From the NCBI GenBank assembly GCA_025765615.1, contig JAIVFJ010000346.1:1-60147 (forward strand): 60,147 bases of DNA. Direction: 5' to 3'. The notes beneath the pieces were generated by a model. It was not told the DNA's origin, did not search any database, and was given only the letters and a program-made list of their open reading frames with translations. Each line of letters begins with the position of its first letter. Positions within the stretch are counted from its first letter, which is position 1. The DNA is from Zopfochytrium polystomum. Its lineage: Eukaryota; Chytridiomycota; Chytridiomycetes; Chytridiales; Chytridiaceae. Of this stretch, positions 1 to 10,254 are shown piece after piece. Position numbers and translations under genes: made by a program.

Positions 1-1336
1 CGGGTCTTTGGGCCGACGACGAGGACGACGCCGCCTCGAATGCGCGATGGGCGACGCGACGACGCGGCCGCGGCGAGGACGAAGGATGGCATGGCGACGA
101 CGTTAACGGTGATCATAACGACGACGATGATGAGCGCAACGACGATCCGCAGCAGCAGCAGCAGCACGCGGCGTCGACAGCGGCAGCTGCGACGGTCCTC
201 CTCCCACCCGCTCCCTTCCGCACTCGCCCCAACGACCACCAACGACTCCGCGCCCGCCCCTCCGACCTCCGCGTCGTGCGCTTCCTCGACGACGACGACG
301 ACGACCACCCAACAGCCGCCGGTGCTGCTTGTGATCCCCACAACGACAACGACACCGACGACATCGACCAATCCCACATCCGCCACCGCGACCGCGACCA
401 CCACCACAACCACAACCACCGCCAGCACAAAAGACCAAACATCGTCATCATCCCTGGCATCCAAACGCGCCGCGACCGTCTCGCACCTCCGCGCGGCGCG
501 GCGCCGCTCGCGCGGGATAGAGCGCGATCTGCATGCAGCGGTGGCGCGGTGCAACAGCTACGCGGGTGGTGTTGGTGGTGGTGGTGCCGGCGGGGAAGTG
601 GTGGTGTTTGTTGTGGGGGAGTGCGACGACAAGGACAACGACGACAAGGATGGGTAGGGTGAGGGTGTTTTTTTTTTTTTTTTTTTTTGTTTCTACTTCG
701 TCGTATTGCTGCGTGGTTCTAACGGAATGCAAATGAATGAGTGAATGAAACAAGAAGCTCGCGCGTTCGGCGGGCGCAAATAACAAGGGTTTGGGCGACG
801 GCGACGGTGCGTGCGTGTTGTTCTTTGTTCTGTTACTGTTATATCGAGGTTTGTCCTTACCAAAAGCAAACAAAAACAGCAACAGCAACAGCAACAACAA
901 CAACAGCAATAAGCCTCGACGGACTCAAGCGCGCCATGCAGCGCATCGAAGCGACTTGTTGCTGTTGAGGGAGACTCAAAGGAAAAGTGCGTTGCTTGCG
1001 TGCGAGTTTCCTTTATTTTGCTTTCTTTTTTTTTTTTTTTTTGAGTGTTGAGTTTTGAGTAACGACCCTCACCTCCCAACCCCACTCCACCCCTTGTTCT
1101 CTCCCGCTCCACAGGTTCTCGGCCCTCGCGACGCAAGAAAAAAGGAGTTCGCGCTCGAGTTCGCGGCGTTCCAGGAGCGCGTGGCCATCTGGGATCATTG
1201 TGGAGTCGATGGTGGAGTCGGTGACGACGACGCAGCGGTCATAGCGATGCACGCGGGTGGTGGCGGGAATCGACGACGACAACGCATGCGGCGGCGGCAA
1301 GTGCGAGGGCGGGTTGCCGCTGGAGGTTGTTGCGAT
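1..1336 (+). pseudogene. Helical, possibly SNX-BAR-like protein gene, 3' exons deleted (unit 1)
   Basis: GC-rich, intron-containing coding sequence. An acidic, His/Thr-rich low-complexity part is followed by helix-like segments: ATVSHLRAARRRSRGIERDL near 465-530, LDGLKRAMQRIEA near 913-950, and FALEFAAFQERVA after an acceptor at about 1111. In units 2-4 more helical exons follow, ending in EEEIERW. Such E-E-I-x-x-W helices occur in the BAR part of sorting nexins of the Vps5/SNX1 type, but the match is weak and from memory, so no symbol is given. Here the later exons are gone: the sequence jumps inside a TG tract at 1414-1432. The exact exon frame of the low-complexity start cannot be fixed by eye. 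Confidence 0.45.
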
Positions 1337-1382
1337 TCAGGTGTGTGTGATTGTGTGTGTGGGGGTGTGCTGTGAGTGTGTC

Positions 1383-1432
1383 AGAGAGAGAGAGGGAGAG
1401 AGAGAGAGAGAGAGTGTGTGTGTGTGTGTGTT
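1383..1432. repeat. (GA)n(TG)n microsatellite at a deletion junction
   Basis: A GA tract runs directly into a TG tract. The same compound repeat exists at about 19863-19918 in unit 2, where about 1 kb of gene sequence separates it from a second TG tract at about 20871-20890. In unit 1 the two TG tracts are merged, marking a deletion between them. Confidence 0.85.
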
Positions 1433-1439
1433 GCTGTAA

Positions 1440-4290
1440 CAAACAAACAGACAAACAAAAAAGAAAAAAGGAGTCGCCGCCGCGCCGTCAAAGTCGCCGC
1501 CTGCGCCCTCCTCCGCGCCGAGCGCAAGGCCGCCGAACGCGCCGTCGAGCAAGCCGCCGAACGCGCGCGGCCGTGCCGTCGGCGCCGATCCTCGTCGTCG
1601 TCGTCGTCGTCGTCGGCGTGCAAACCGATTCCGACTCCGTCCTCGTCGTGCAAGCCAGCCTCATCTTCCTCCGCCCTCGTCGACGCGTGGCAAACCCTGG
1701 TCTTCTTCTTGATACAAGCCTGTCTCCTCTCCACCCCGGTGCCTTCTTTGTACAAGTCAGGTACGCCGAGCCAGTCGACTGACATGCCAACGTCCACAAC
1801 GTCCACACCAGGGCTTCCGTCGGTCTCGTCGTACAAGCCGTCGTCGGTACCCTCGTCGTCCTCCAAGCCTACTTCGCTTTCCACCATCTCGTCCTACAAG
1901 CCGTCTACAAGCTCCAGCTACAAGCCCACCACTGCGTCAACTTCGTATGTGCCGACGCCCACTAGCGTTCCCACCTGTTCCAGGCCTCTTGCGGGAGCTT
2001 CCGTCTTTGAAATTGCTGGCGAGTACGAGATCACGTCGCTTTCTGGTTCCAAGTGCATCCCAAACTCGGTCTACCACTTGACGCCGATTTCATCCACCTC
2101 GTTCATCATTGACCGTTCCGTTGATGATGACAAGTTTTTCAACCCTTGGCGCTACTTTTGTGTAAGTGTGTTTTGAAATCGATTATTGTTGCAAACCCTA
2201 ACATTTGAAATTTTTAGGTTCTTCCACTTCTTTCGTGCCAAGCGGCTACAACTCTGATATCTACGGCCAGTTTGCAGCCGCCTCCGACGGCACGCTTACT
2301 GCCTCCTTTTTCAGCAGCGCTTGCACTACAAAGTGGAGTGCGTGGCCGGACCGTGTGTCTCGATCGACTTTATCAAATCGTCTGGCAACCAGAAGCAGCT
2401 CGTGCACCGCCAGCCGGCTCGCGGGATCGAAGGACCTTTCGTAAGGTTCCTGAACAAAGTGCGAAGGGCTACCGCCGCGACAACTACTTCCAGCTACAAG
2501 TCTCCAACTCCAACTCCCACGGCTACGGACAAGCCCTGCGCGACCCCGACGGTGGGCACTGCCAAGGTTCTCACCAAAGGCGTTCCTATCGACTACATGG
2601 CCGGCATTTACACCGTCAACACTGCTGGGCCGTACTCGTGCCCCATTGCCGCTCGCGGCAAGGTTGCCCTCATTCAGCTCGGAGAGGGATCCCCGTTCTA
2701 CTTCGACTTATCCATCGCTGCCACGGCCGACGCGTACTGCGGCAACCAAACTGGAGCCTGGTTCCAATACGGACCGATCTTTGCGTACCCCTACAGCCCG
2801 TCGGTCACTTTCACTGTTATCAACTCGGCCGTCGCCATCAAGTTCTACCAGCACTCGACTACGTGCTACATCAACGCCACTTGCACTTTCGGGGCGTGCT
2901 CTAAATTCTCTTGGTCGCTCCCTGGCTCTTCTTCCACGAGTGCTCATAAGCCGACGTCGACAAGCACCTCCGTCTACAAGCCAACGACACCAATCTACAT
3001 CCCTCTGCTTCTTCCACCAGTTACGTTTCTCCTGTCGTGCTGACTACCACTGGTGCCCCTCCGCCGCCTCCACCACACACTTCTTGCCTCCCTCCACCCC
3101 CACCCGGCACCACCGGCAACCCACCGCCCTCACCACCGGAGACGGCTGGGAACGTTCCTCCCCACCACCGGCAACCCGCCTCCGCCCCCGCCACGGGCGA
3201 CAACTGGAAATGTGCCTCTCCCACCACCAGGCACTACTGGCAACCACCCTCCTCCCCCTCCGCCGGAGACGACTGGGAACGTGACCTCCCCCGCCCCAGG
3301 CACCACCGGCAACCCACCGCCGCCCCCGCCCCCAACGACCACTGGAAACGTCCCACCGCCGTCCCCCGGCACCACCGGCAACCCGCCCCCGCCACCCCCC
3401 GGAACAACCGGAAACGTGGCGGGCCCCCGCCACCGCCCGGTACCACTACCGACAACGGGTCCAACCCCGCGACCACCGGCAACGTTTCACCGCCGCCGCC
3501 GCCAGGCACCACCACGGGCAACCCGCCGCCGCCGCCCCCGCCCGGCACGACCGGCGGCCCCGTCGCGGCGGCAACCACCGGCAACGCGCCGCCGCCCCCG
3601 CCAGGATCAAACTTCCGCCGGCCCCGACGTCGTAACCACGTCCGGCGCCGCCTCCGCCCCGCCTCCCACTACGACGGGTTCCGCGTCCACACCCATCGTC
3701 GCAACCACCGGTTCTTCCGCTGCCCCGGCCTCCGCCGCGGCGTCCACCTCGGCCGCCGGCACCGCCCCCGCGTCGACGTGGGCGGTTGCCACGACTTCGG
3801 CTGCGAACACGGCCTCGACTGGGACCACCACCGCCGCCGCTGCCGCCGCGTCGACCTCCTCGGAGGCGGCCCCGGTCGTCACAACCACCACAACGGCAGC
3901 CGTCGCCGGAACTACCACCGCTGCTGGAACCACTGCCGCGGCCGCGGTATCGACCTCCGCGGCGTCCCCGGTCGTCGCAACCACCACCGGCGCCGCCTTA
4001 GCCTCGGCCTTGGCCTCCGCCGTAGCCTCCACCGGCTCGGCGTCCCTTGCCGCATCCACCTCGGCCGCCGCCGCCGTCGCGTCGACCACCACCGCCGCGC
4101 CCGTCGTCGCAACGACCACCACCGCCCCCGCCCCCGCCGCCGGCTCCACCTGGGCCGCCGCCTCGGCCACCGACTCGGCCTCCCAACCGGCGTCGACCAC
4201 CTCCGCGCCCGTCGTTGCAACAACCACCACCGCAGCCGCCGCATCCGCCTCTGCGTCCGCCGCGGGCCACGACCTCGTCGGCGTAAAAAT
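1440..4290 (+). pseudogene. Ser/Thr/Pro-rich mucin-like surface protein gene (unit 1)
   Basis: The order is: a basic helix with AERAVEQAAERA; a Ser-rich stretch with repeated SYKP motifs (1780-1980); a Cys-containing domain (about 1990-2410) interrupted by an intron-like segment from the gtaagt at 2162 to the ttttag at 2218; a second, related Cys domain (about 2590-2930, with TTCYINATCTFGAC); a second SYKP-like stretch; PPPPPGTTGN repeats (about 3060-3600); and an Ala/Thr/Ser-rich, probably O-glycosylated tail. This layout suits a secreted cell-wall or adhesin-type protein. No clear signal peptide was found. The first Cys domain changes frame near 2310-2330, and the intron does not join its flanks in one frame. 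An extra C near 2145 is unique to this unit. I therefore treat it as a pseudogene; unmodelled introns are the alternative. Confidence 0.6.
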
Positions 4291-5555
4291 AGGGTGTCGG
4301 GCGGTGTACTCCCCGGCCTCCTCGCGCGCGAATTATGCTCGGACGACAGCGCTATCAAAACCCGGCTTTCGTTTCTATACTTTTTTCCTTTTCTTTTTGG
4401 TCATATTCTCGACGAAAAAAACCAAAGAAAACCAAAAAAAAAAACCGCCCCTCGATTACCTTTTTCTTGCCCGTACGCACTCTCCGCTCTTCCGCAACCT
4501 CGACTATTTTCGTCCAGGGCTGTCTTTCTTTGTGCGGGTTTCAACGGCTGCGACCTTTTATTTGTCTTCCACACTTTGACTGGAGAGGGAAGTGCAATGC
4601 CACCCCCCCAACTACGCCCAAAACTTTGTAATCCCCATTTTCACCCTTCACACCAGCCACTACCTACAGGCGGGAAACGGCGCTTTTGTAGATGTTCTTC
4701 TTTACCCCATTTCACGCCCCCTTCATCGCCCACTTTCTGTTTCCTTTTTTTTTTTTTTTTTTCTTTTTTTTCCTCTCTTTTCTTTTCTTTTCTTTTTGCA
4801 CGGACTATGATTCATTGTTGATTCCGTTGTGGTGCAACGCCATTTTTACTTCTTCGTTCTTCGATTGGGTGGGTTTTTTGCTCTCCCTTTTCTCATCCTG
4901 CACACGGCTCGTAGAAGAATAAAAAAAAGGCTCAGGATAAAGGCTCCCCCTCACTCTTCCCCCTTCCCCGCGATCTTCAATGAAAGGTTCTGGTCACGAC
5001 CGTACCATGTGTTTTTAATGCCATGGTTGGCCCCCCCGCACACCTACACACACAACCGGGTACTAGTTGCTGTGTATCTGCATTTTAACCCAACTACGCT
5101 CTCCGCCCTCGGACCATCCACCAAACCGTTTTACCTCGCATCCCAGTTGATTTACCACGAATCATACTCGAGAAAACCGCCGCATGGGGCTAAGTCCAGG
5201 AAAATCTTCTGCATGCCAAGGTTGTAAACGGCGAACAGTTTGCAATGAGCTTGACTCTGCCATTCTTATACAGCTGTCGCATGACAAGGTTCCTCCGTTC
5301 GGTTTTGTTGGTCCGATCAATGCTGTAATGATGAGTTCGCCAAATTCTCAATAAAACTATCTCTTTGTCTTCGAAAGAGTCAAAATGACCTTACCAATTC
5401 TACCTTTCTTCTCCTCCTTGTCTTGTGCAAACGGCCTCCTCAATCAGTCACCAAACTGCCTATCGTCACTCTGGCCAAACTGGGCGCAGCTACTATCAGC
5501 TCTGAGTGGTGACGGGGACTCCTTTCTTGGAAACGAATATCCACGAATCCACTGT
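4291..5555. other. 3' flank of the mucin-like gene, no gene seen
   Basis: AT-rich and homopolymer-rich: a C/T/A-rich stretch to 4450 and a long T-rich run at 4740-4800. AATAAA-type poly(A) signals lie near 4918 and 5351 on the plus strand. I see no convincing coding exon. The 4113-5097 part is missing from unit 2. Confidence 0.6.
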
Positions 5556-5724
5556 TTAAGTCGTAGTTTCAAATTCAACGTATTGGACGGTGAGTGATCC
5601 GAAAGGGACAGCGGCGAAGGCTGCAAAAAGGGCGGGGAGGTTGGAGTTGATGGCATAGTAAACAGTTCCTTAAGCCATCCCACCAAAGATGAAGACCATA
5701 ACAGCTGTACCATAAAGGGCAATT
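5556..5724 (-). pseudogene. Last exon of a small membrane protein, broken (unit 1)
   Basis: Read on the minus strand, an acceptor-like tctgaca/ag edge at 5725 opens an exon that in the other units gives VALYGT, a hydrophobic stretch with FGGMA, YYAIN, and a tail VPFASLIVQYVEFE before a stop. One transmembrane helix is predicted by eye. In this unit an internal TAA replaces the Tyr codon after GGMA, and an A/G run is out of frame. Size and composition resemble small mitochondrial inner-membrane subunits, but I do not recognise the family. Confidence 0.4.
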
Positions 5725-5927
5725 CTGACAATCGCTTAAATTGTTTGACGCAAGGCCCGACGCTTTAGCAGAAATGTATCTCCAGTCCAGCAAGGAGCAC
5801 TCGTCATCCCGTGAGTCAATTCAATGTTTGTAATGAAGAACCCCTTTCAGGGTGGGAAAAGTGGAGCTATAAACTGTCTGTGCAGTGAAATGCCCGCTCA
5901 CACAACAGGCCTTGCTGCCGTTACCGC

Positions 5928-6316
5928 TGTAAACAGTCAACTCTGAGTGAGTGAGTGGGAGGAGTGAATGAAGTGGATGTGTGTTTGTGGGTAGTCCTTC
6001 TCTCCAACTTGGTGAGCAAGAGAAAAACTCTGTTCTGAATTGCACACTATAATAGTTGCTAGGCAAGTGTGACTGGCACAGGGTAAAAACCTCTTCTATA
6101 TTATCTGCTTGAGCAGAGGAGGAGGAAAACTGTTAACACTGGGTTTCTGTTCCACTCAATACACAGAGTATTTGTCAACAGCGCAAGCCAGCGCCCAGGT
6201 CCGCATTGGCACTAGGTCACTCTCCCATAGGCATTGTGAGAACAATGACTGGCAGTCACAATAGATTTGGGCCTGTCTTGTGCCTCTTGTAGCAAACCAG
6301 TCAGTTCCGCCTAACA
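5928..6316 (-). mobile_element. Ty1/copia 3' LTR (unit 1)
   Basis: The stretch from tgtaaacagtc to cctaaca recurs at 8747-9159 flanking a copia interior. Read on the minus strand it begins TGTTAGGCGG and ends GTTTACA, the expected TG...CA form. A G-rich polypurine tract (gtgcagggggg on the minus strand) abuts it at 6317-6327, as expected next to a 3' LTR. No clean target duplication is visible. Confidence 0.75.
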
Positions 6317-8746
6317 CCCCCCTGCACTATGGCCATGGGTGTAGCACCTGTTATGCAAAGCATGCGAAGTGTCTGAGGCTTCAACTGAAAGGGTGTTTGA
6401 AAGGTCGGAGCAGGGTCAGAGGCCAAGTACTGAGGTCAGTCGTGTGTGCTGAGACGGTCAGAGTGGTTTTGTGAGAATGTCTGTAATGTGGTCGCTGGTT
6501 GGTACATAGCGTACAGTTATCTCTCCAGTGGCTATGCCTTGTCAGAGAAATTGAGCACGTATGTCAATGTGTTTTGTGCAAGGGTGTTAGAAGGTTGAGC
6601 ACTAGTGCAATTGCAGATTGATTGTCCTCAAGGATTGGAAGTGGCCACTCGGGGATTTGCAACTCTGATAATACAGCTAGGAGCCATTGTGCTTCTTGGA
6701 ATGCTTCAGAAAGTGAGTAGTACTCTGATTCTGTGGAGGATAGCGATATGCGATGTTGTTTGCGTGAGATCCAAGAGACAGTGGCGTCCCGCTATGCGGT
6801 CTGCCATTGGAGCTGGGCTCTCTTCAGGTTCATCTTTGTGTTTGCCAAGGACAACAGCCAGGGTTCCAACCATAGTTGTCATTGTTGTCTTCCATATCTT
6901 GGGGAAGAGTTGGGGGTTGATCTGAGGTGTTTGTCATTGATGATGGTGGCTGTCCCCCCTGGAAGCCTGGCGCAGTTGCTGGCAGGTACGAGAGGAGGAA
7001 GCACCATCAGGAGGGGAGTTGGATAATTGATGGTAAGAGTCAACTGGTGGCTCGACAGGGTTGAAAGAACGAGAGTTGTCAGTATCAGGAAAATCTGAAA
7101 AATCATCAGAAAGAAGTTAAGAAATCAGAATTAAGAGGTTGAAGCTTAGTGTCACTGCGGACAAGGCCAGGAAAGACATGCTCATGCAAGTTGTAGTGGT
7201 GTGTCTGAAGAATTGTCAGGAACAGGGCAGGACAGGACAAGGCAGACAAGGAACTGAGAGGAGTGATGATTGTATTGGAAACAATAATTCACTTGAGGGA
7301 TGGGACAGGTCCCCCCATCCCCCTTTTATACCTTTTGAGATTCTTCCTTGTCAAGACTCAAAGAAAGTTCCAGAAAGAGCAATTAGTAATACAATGATAC
7401 CAATGATACCAATGACAACAAGACAAGTCAGGAAAGCAAAGAAGGTTCCAGAAGGTTCCACAAGGTTCCATGAAGGAATGTTCTAGAAGGTTCCAGAAGG
7501 TTCCAGAGGTTTCCAGAGGGTGATTCATAACAAGAATGGTCTGTCCATCCAAGTCGTAACTGAGGGCAATGGACTTGCTGTCTGTGTCAAAACCCAAGAA
7601 GGGACCAAGTGAGGTCTGAGGAGAGAACTTGGTCTTGCATGAGTTTGGAGGTTCTGTGTACTCATTGTTGAGTGTGACAATGAGGCAGCCAAAAATTCCG
7701 AGATGACGTAGGCTGGGTTTTTGGCCTTGGGAATATTCGAATGGAATTCAACCAGTGTGAGTGTGTTGCACGTGATTGCGCAGGAATGAAGCATGGCGTA
7801 TTGTGTAGGACCAGAAGAACTGTGGAAGCTGAGCTTCAATCAAGAGACAGGAAGCAATGCAGGTGATGACCTTGATGGCATTTTCTGCGACACCATCACC
7901 CTCCTTGACATAAGGAACAGAAGGCCGAAAGCCAATGGGAGGTTGCTGGTTGATGGGAGTTGCTCGACAGTGCAGTGGTGACAAATAGTGACTTTAGGAG
8001 TTGTTTGATGCTGTGCTTGATGGAAAAAGGGTGTCCAGGATAGAAGATGTGTGTTGCACACAATGCTTGTTGCAAGCTGATTGATAGCGGAAAAATTCTG
8101 AAAATTGGAATACCAGGTTGGCACTGTAGAAGAGCAACTGTGCCAAATTTCAGGCTGAGAATCAAAGTTTTGGTGGTGCTGTCCCTTGGGGAGTGTTGGA
8201 GAACGAAATGGAGGGAACTTAGAGCAAATTGATGTGTGCAGCTGGGGTGACTTGTCACACAAGAAAGGACAAAATGGTGGTTGGAGGAAGTGGTAGTGGT
8301 AGTTTGACTTTTGGGCCTCCTCAGCAAAAAATTGCTTCTAGCTCCTGCTGTAGGGCTTGTGGTGAAGCGCATTAGGTATCAATGAAAAGAGCAGAAGCAC
8401 GCAAATACAGCTGTGTAAGGGTGTCCCTTGGTCGCTTCCCATTTTTGAGAAGATGTCTTGCAAAGTTGAGGAAGAGTTTATTGACTTTGAAGGCCAATCA
8501 AATACAACATAGAGAGCTGCGTAATAGCTTGTTGAAAAAAGGAGAATCATAGCTTTCAAATGCACTATTGCAAGCCCGGTTTGAATGACTTAGTTGGCTG
8601 GGAGAGGGCTTTGAAAAATTTTGGCCTCCCAAATGAAATGGTCTTTAAAGTTGAGCTAGGCTGATTCTGTTTGTTGGAGGTGGTAGAGATTCTTGTTCTG
8701 AGCTAGAATCTGTGGTTGATGCAGCCAGATAGCTGGCACGCTGTTG
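6317..8746 (-). pseudogene. Decayed Ty1/copia interior (gag / integrase / RNase H remnants)
   Basis: Reading leftward from the 5' LTR at 8747: gag and pre-integrase-like remains (about 8700-8000, with an ICHHC zinc-type motif); the integrase core C-terminal half (about 7990-7535), recognisable by GVAENAIKVI, LPQFFWSY and LRHLGIFGCLIV; then an inserted Ty3-type solo LTR (7214-7532); then a linker; and RNase H with EDNQSAIAL near 6605-6640. The reverse transcriptase is essentially gone. Stops and frameshifts break every part, so the element is dead. Confidence 0.7.
7214..7532 (-). mobile_element. Solo Ty3/gypsy LTR inside the copia remnant
   Basis: A minus-strand copy of the LTR that bounds the element at 42467-46318, including the TATAAAA box and the GAA/TTC blocks. 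It is flanked by a perfect 5-bp target duplication, agaat at 7209-7213 and at 7533-7537. It sits just after the copia integrase, so it inserted into an already resident copia element. A solo LTR implies LTR-LTR recombination removed the interior. Confidence 0.93.
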
Positions 8747-9159
8747 TGTAAACAGTCTACTCTGAGTGAGTGAGTGGAAGGAGTGAATGAAGGGGAGATG
8801 TGAGCTTGTGGGTGGTCCTTCTCCCCAACTTGGAGAGAAAGAGAAAAAACTCTGTTATGAATAATTGATACATAATGATTATATGCACGCTGTAATAGTT
8901 GCTGGGCAAGTGTGGCTGGCACAGGGTAAAAACCTCTGCTATATAAACTGCTTGAGCAGAGGAGAAGGAAAAACTGTTGACACCAGGTTTCTGTTCCACT
9001 TAATACTCAGAGTATTTGTCAACAGGGCAAGCCAGCGCCCAGGTGTGCATTAGCGGTGGCTCGCTGTCCCATGGGTATCGTGAGAACAATAACTGACAGT
9101 CACAATAGGTTCGGGTCCGTCTTGTGCCTCTTGCTGCTAACCAGTCAGTTCCGCCTAAC
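8747..9159 (-). mobile_element. Ty1/copia 5' LTR (unit 1)
   Basis: Direct repeat of 5928-6316 with the same tgtaaacagtc start. It carries a small insertion near 8855-8890 compared with the other copies and a mutated terminal base (ctaacc instead of ctaaca). A TATATAAA-like sequence lies near 8940. Divergence from its partner LTR is clearly visible by eye, so the insertion is old compared with the unit duplication. Confidence 0.75.
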
Positions 9160-10108
9160 CTCACCTGGGCAGGTCCACTTTTCCGATCTTGTAAATGATA
9201 TATCTCTGGAAGAATGTGGGAGGGAGCATTGTGGTGATGGGATCCGGATGCAAGTGCCACAAGGGCACACTAAAGGATCTCCTCACTTAAAATCGGAGAG
9301 TGTGCACACTGCCGCATGCGCTGAGGAGCGTAGAATAGGTGGGGGTGAGTGGCAACCAGTCTCTCTCTCTGACAGGGACTCTGCCAATGCAGGGAGGGTG
9401 GGAGGGAGGAGGAATGCAAGGTATGGTTGAGGGGGGACGCAGGAAAAGAGGAAAAATTAGAAAAGAGAAGACAAAGACACATTGCCAACCAATAATGTCT
9501 CGCAATGTTTTCGAAATACAAATATCGTAAATACCACTGCTGTTTACGTTCATTTTCATCATGCTTTGATGTGTGCGAATGTCTCCAGAAAATTGCGCCA
9601 TCCAAAACTAAATTCTTCCCAAGATGAGATTCATTTTCCCCCATCAGAGAACCCAAACCCCCAGGTGAAATGCGATGGGTCGGCTCCTGAAGAAAACACA
9701 CAGCCAAGAGGGAGACGGAAAGGACCAAGGAGGGAGCGAGGAACAACACACTTCTGAAAAAGTCGAAACAGCAAAAAAGAGTCACTCAAGACACGGTGGA
9801 AAGCAGGAAGCAAACAGTTTTCCAGATGACAATTCTTCACTCAAAACAGAACTGACAGGCGTGAAGGAAACCCAATTCTCTGCTTTTCAGTTGTGAAGCC
9901 ATTCCCTGAAATGAAGAGAATGATGCGTTACTACAAAGTCCAACAACAAGGATTTTTCAAGACCTCTAATATTCAAAGAAGACAAAAAGGAGCAGTCTTG
10001 CAAGCCACTCTTCAAGAATTCGATTTTCCACACCATACGGTGGTCTGGCCAGTGCAGTGAGAAGGACAAAGTCCAAAGGAAAAAGACAAAGAAACAGAGC
10101 CAACTCAC
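9160..10108. other. Spacer with the empty Ty3 insertion site
   Basis: No convincing gene. The ctctgccaatgcaggg context at 9381-9395 is the uninterrupted version of the site that holds the Ty3/gypsy element in unit 3, with the single caatg at 9385-9389. The stretch 9500-10100 is shared by all units and is probably intron or 3' sequence of the minus-strand LRR part of the kinase gene. EEWLARL-like fragments lie near 10000-10040, too little to call exons. Confidence 0.5.
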
Positions 10109-10198
10109 TTTCCAAGTCAAGCGACTTCACCACTTTGTTCATCTTGAGGGCGGCCAACAACGTCTTGACACTTAACTCCGATCCATAAAGACCCTTTT
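10109..10198 (-). CDS. LRR exon of the TKL kinase gene (unit 1)
   Basis: A 90-nt exon with acceptor attgcag at 10199 and donor gtgagt starting at 10108. It encodes a ribonuclease-inhibitor-like leucine-rich repeat: LYGSEL, TLLAALKMN, KVVKSLDLE. It enters and leaves in phase 1, the same phase in which the kinase exon at 13825 ends with an LRR half (HEALATNTTVQHLKIL). It is therefore most likely a later exon of the same transcript. The 231-bp array lies in the intervening sequence. Confidence 0.65.
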
Positions 10199-10254
10199 CT
10201 GCAATCAGATTGTCAAGGGTTAGGGTTAAGGCGGTTTGTGTGCACAGAACATCA

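Noticed and set aside
448..909. Leu-rich or Cys-rich minus-strand frames opposite the first gene
   Set aside because: They are translations of CAG/CAA and poly-T repeats on the opposite strand, with no matching splice sites or conserved motifs.
3037..4821. Long Arg/His-rich and Pro-rich frames in the other two phases of the mucin-like gene
   Set aside because: They are shifted readings of GC-rich codons; the Thr/Ala/Pro-rich frame with regular GTTGN repeats is the meaningful one.
9100..9160. tRNA gene suggested by a ggttcgggtccg-like box
   Set aside because: There is no cloverleaf, and the sequence lies inside the copia LTR and recurs only with it.
10217..10231. Telomere or chromosome-fusion scar
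   Set aside because: Only two TTAGGG units, at a fixed intronic position in every unit.
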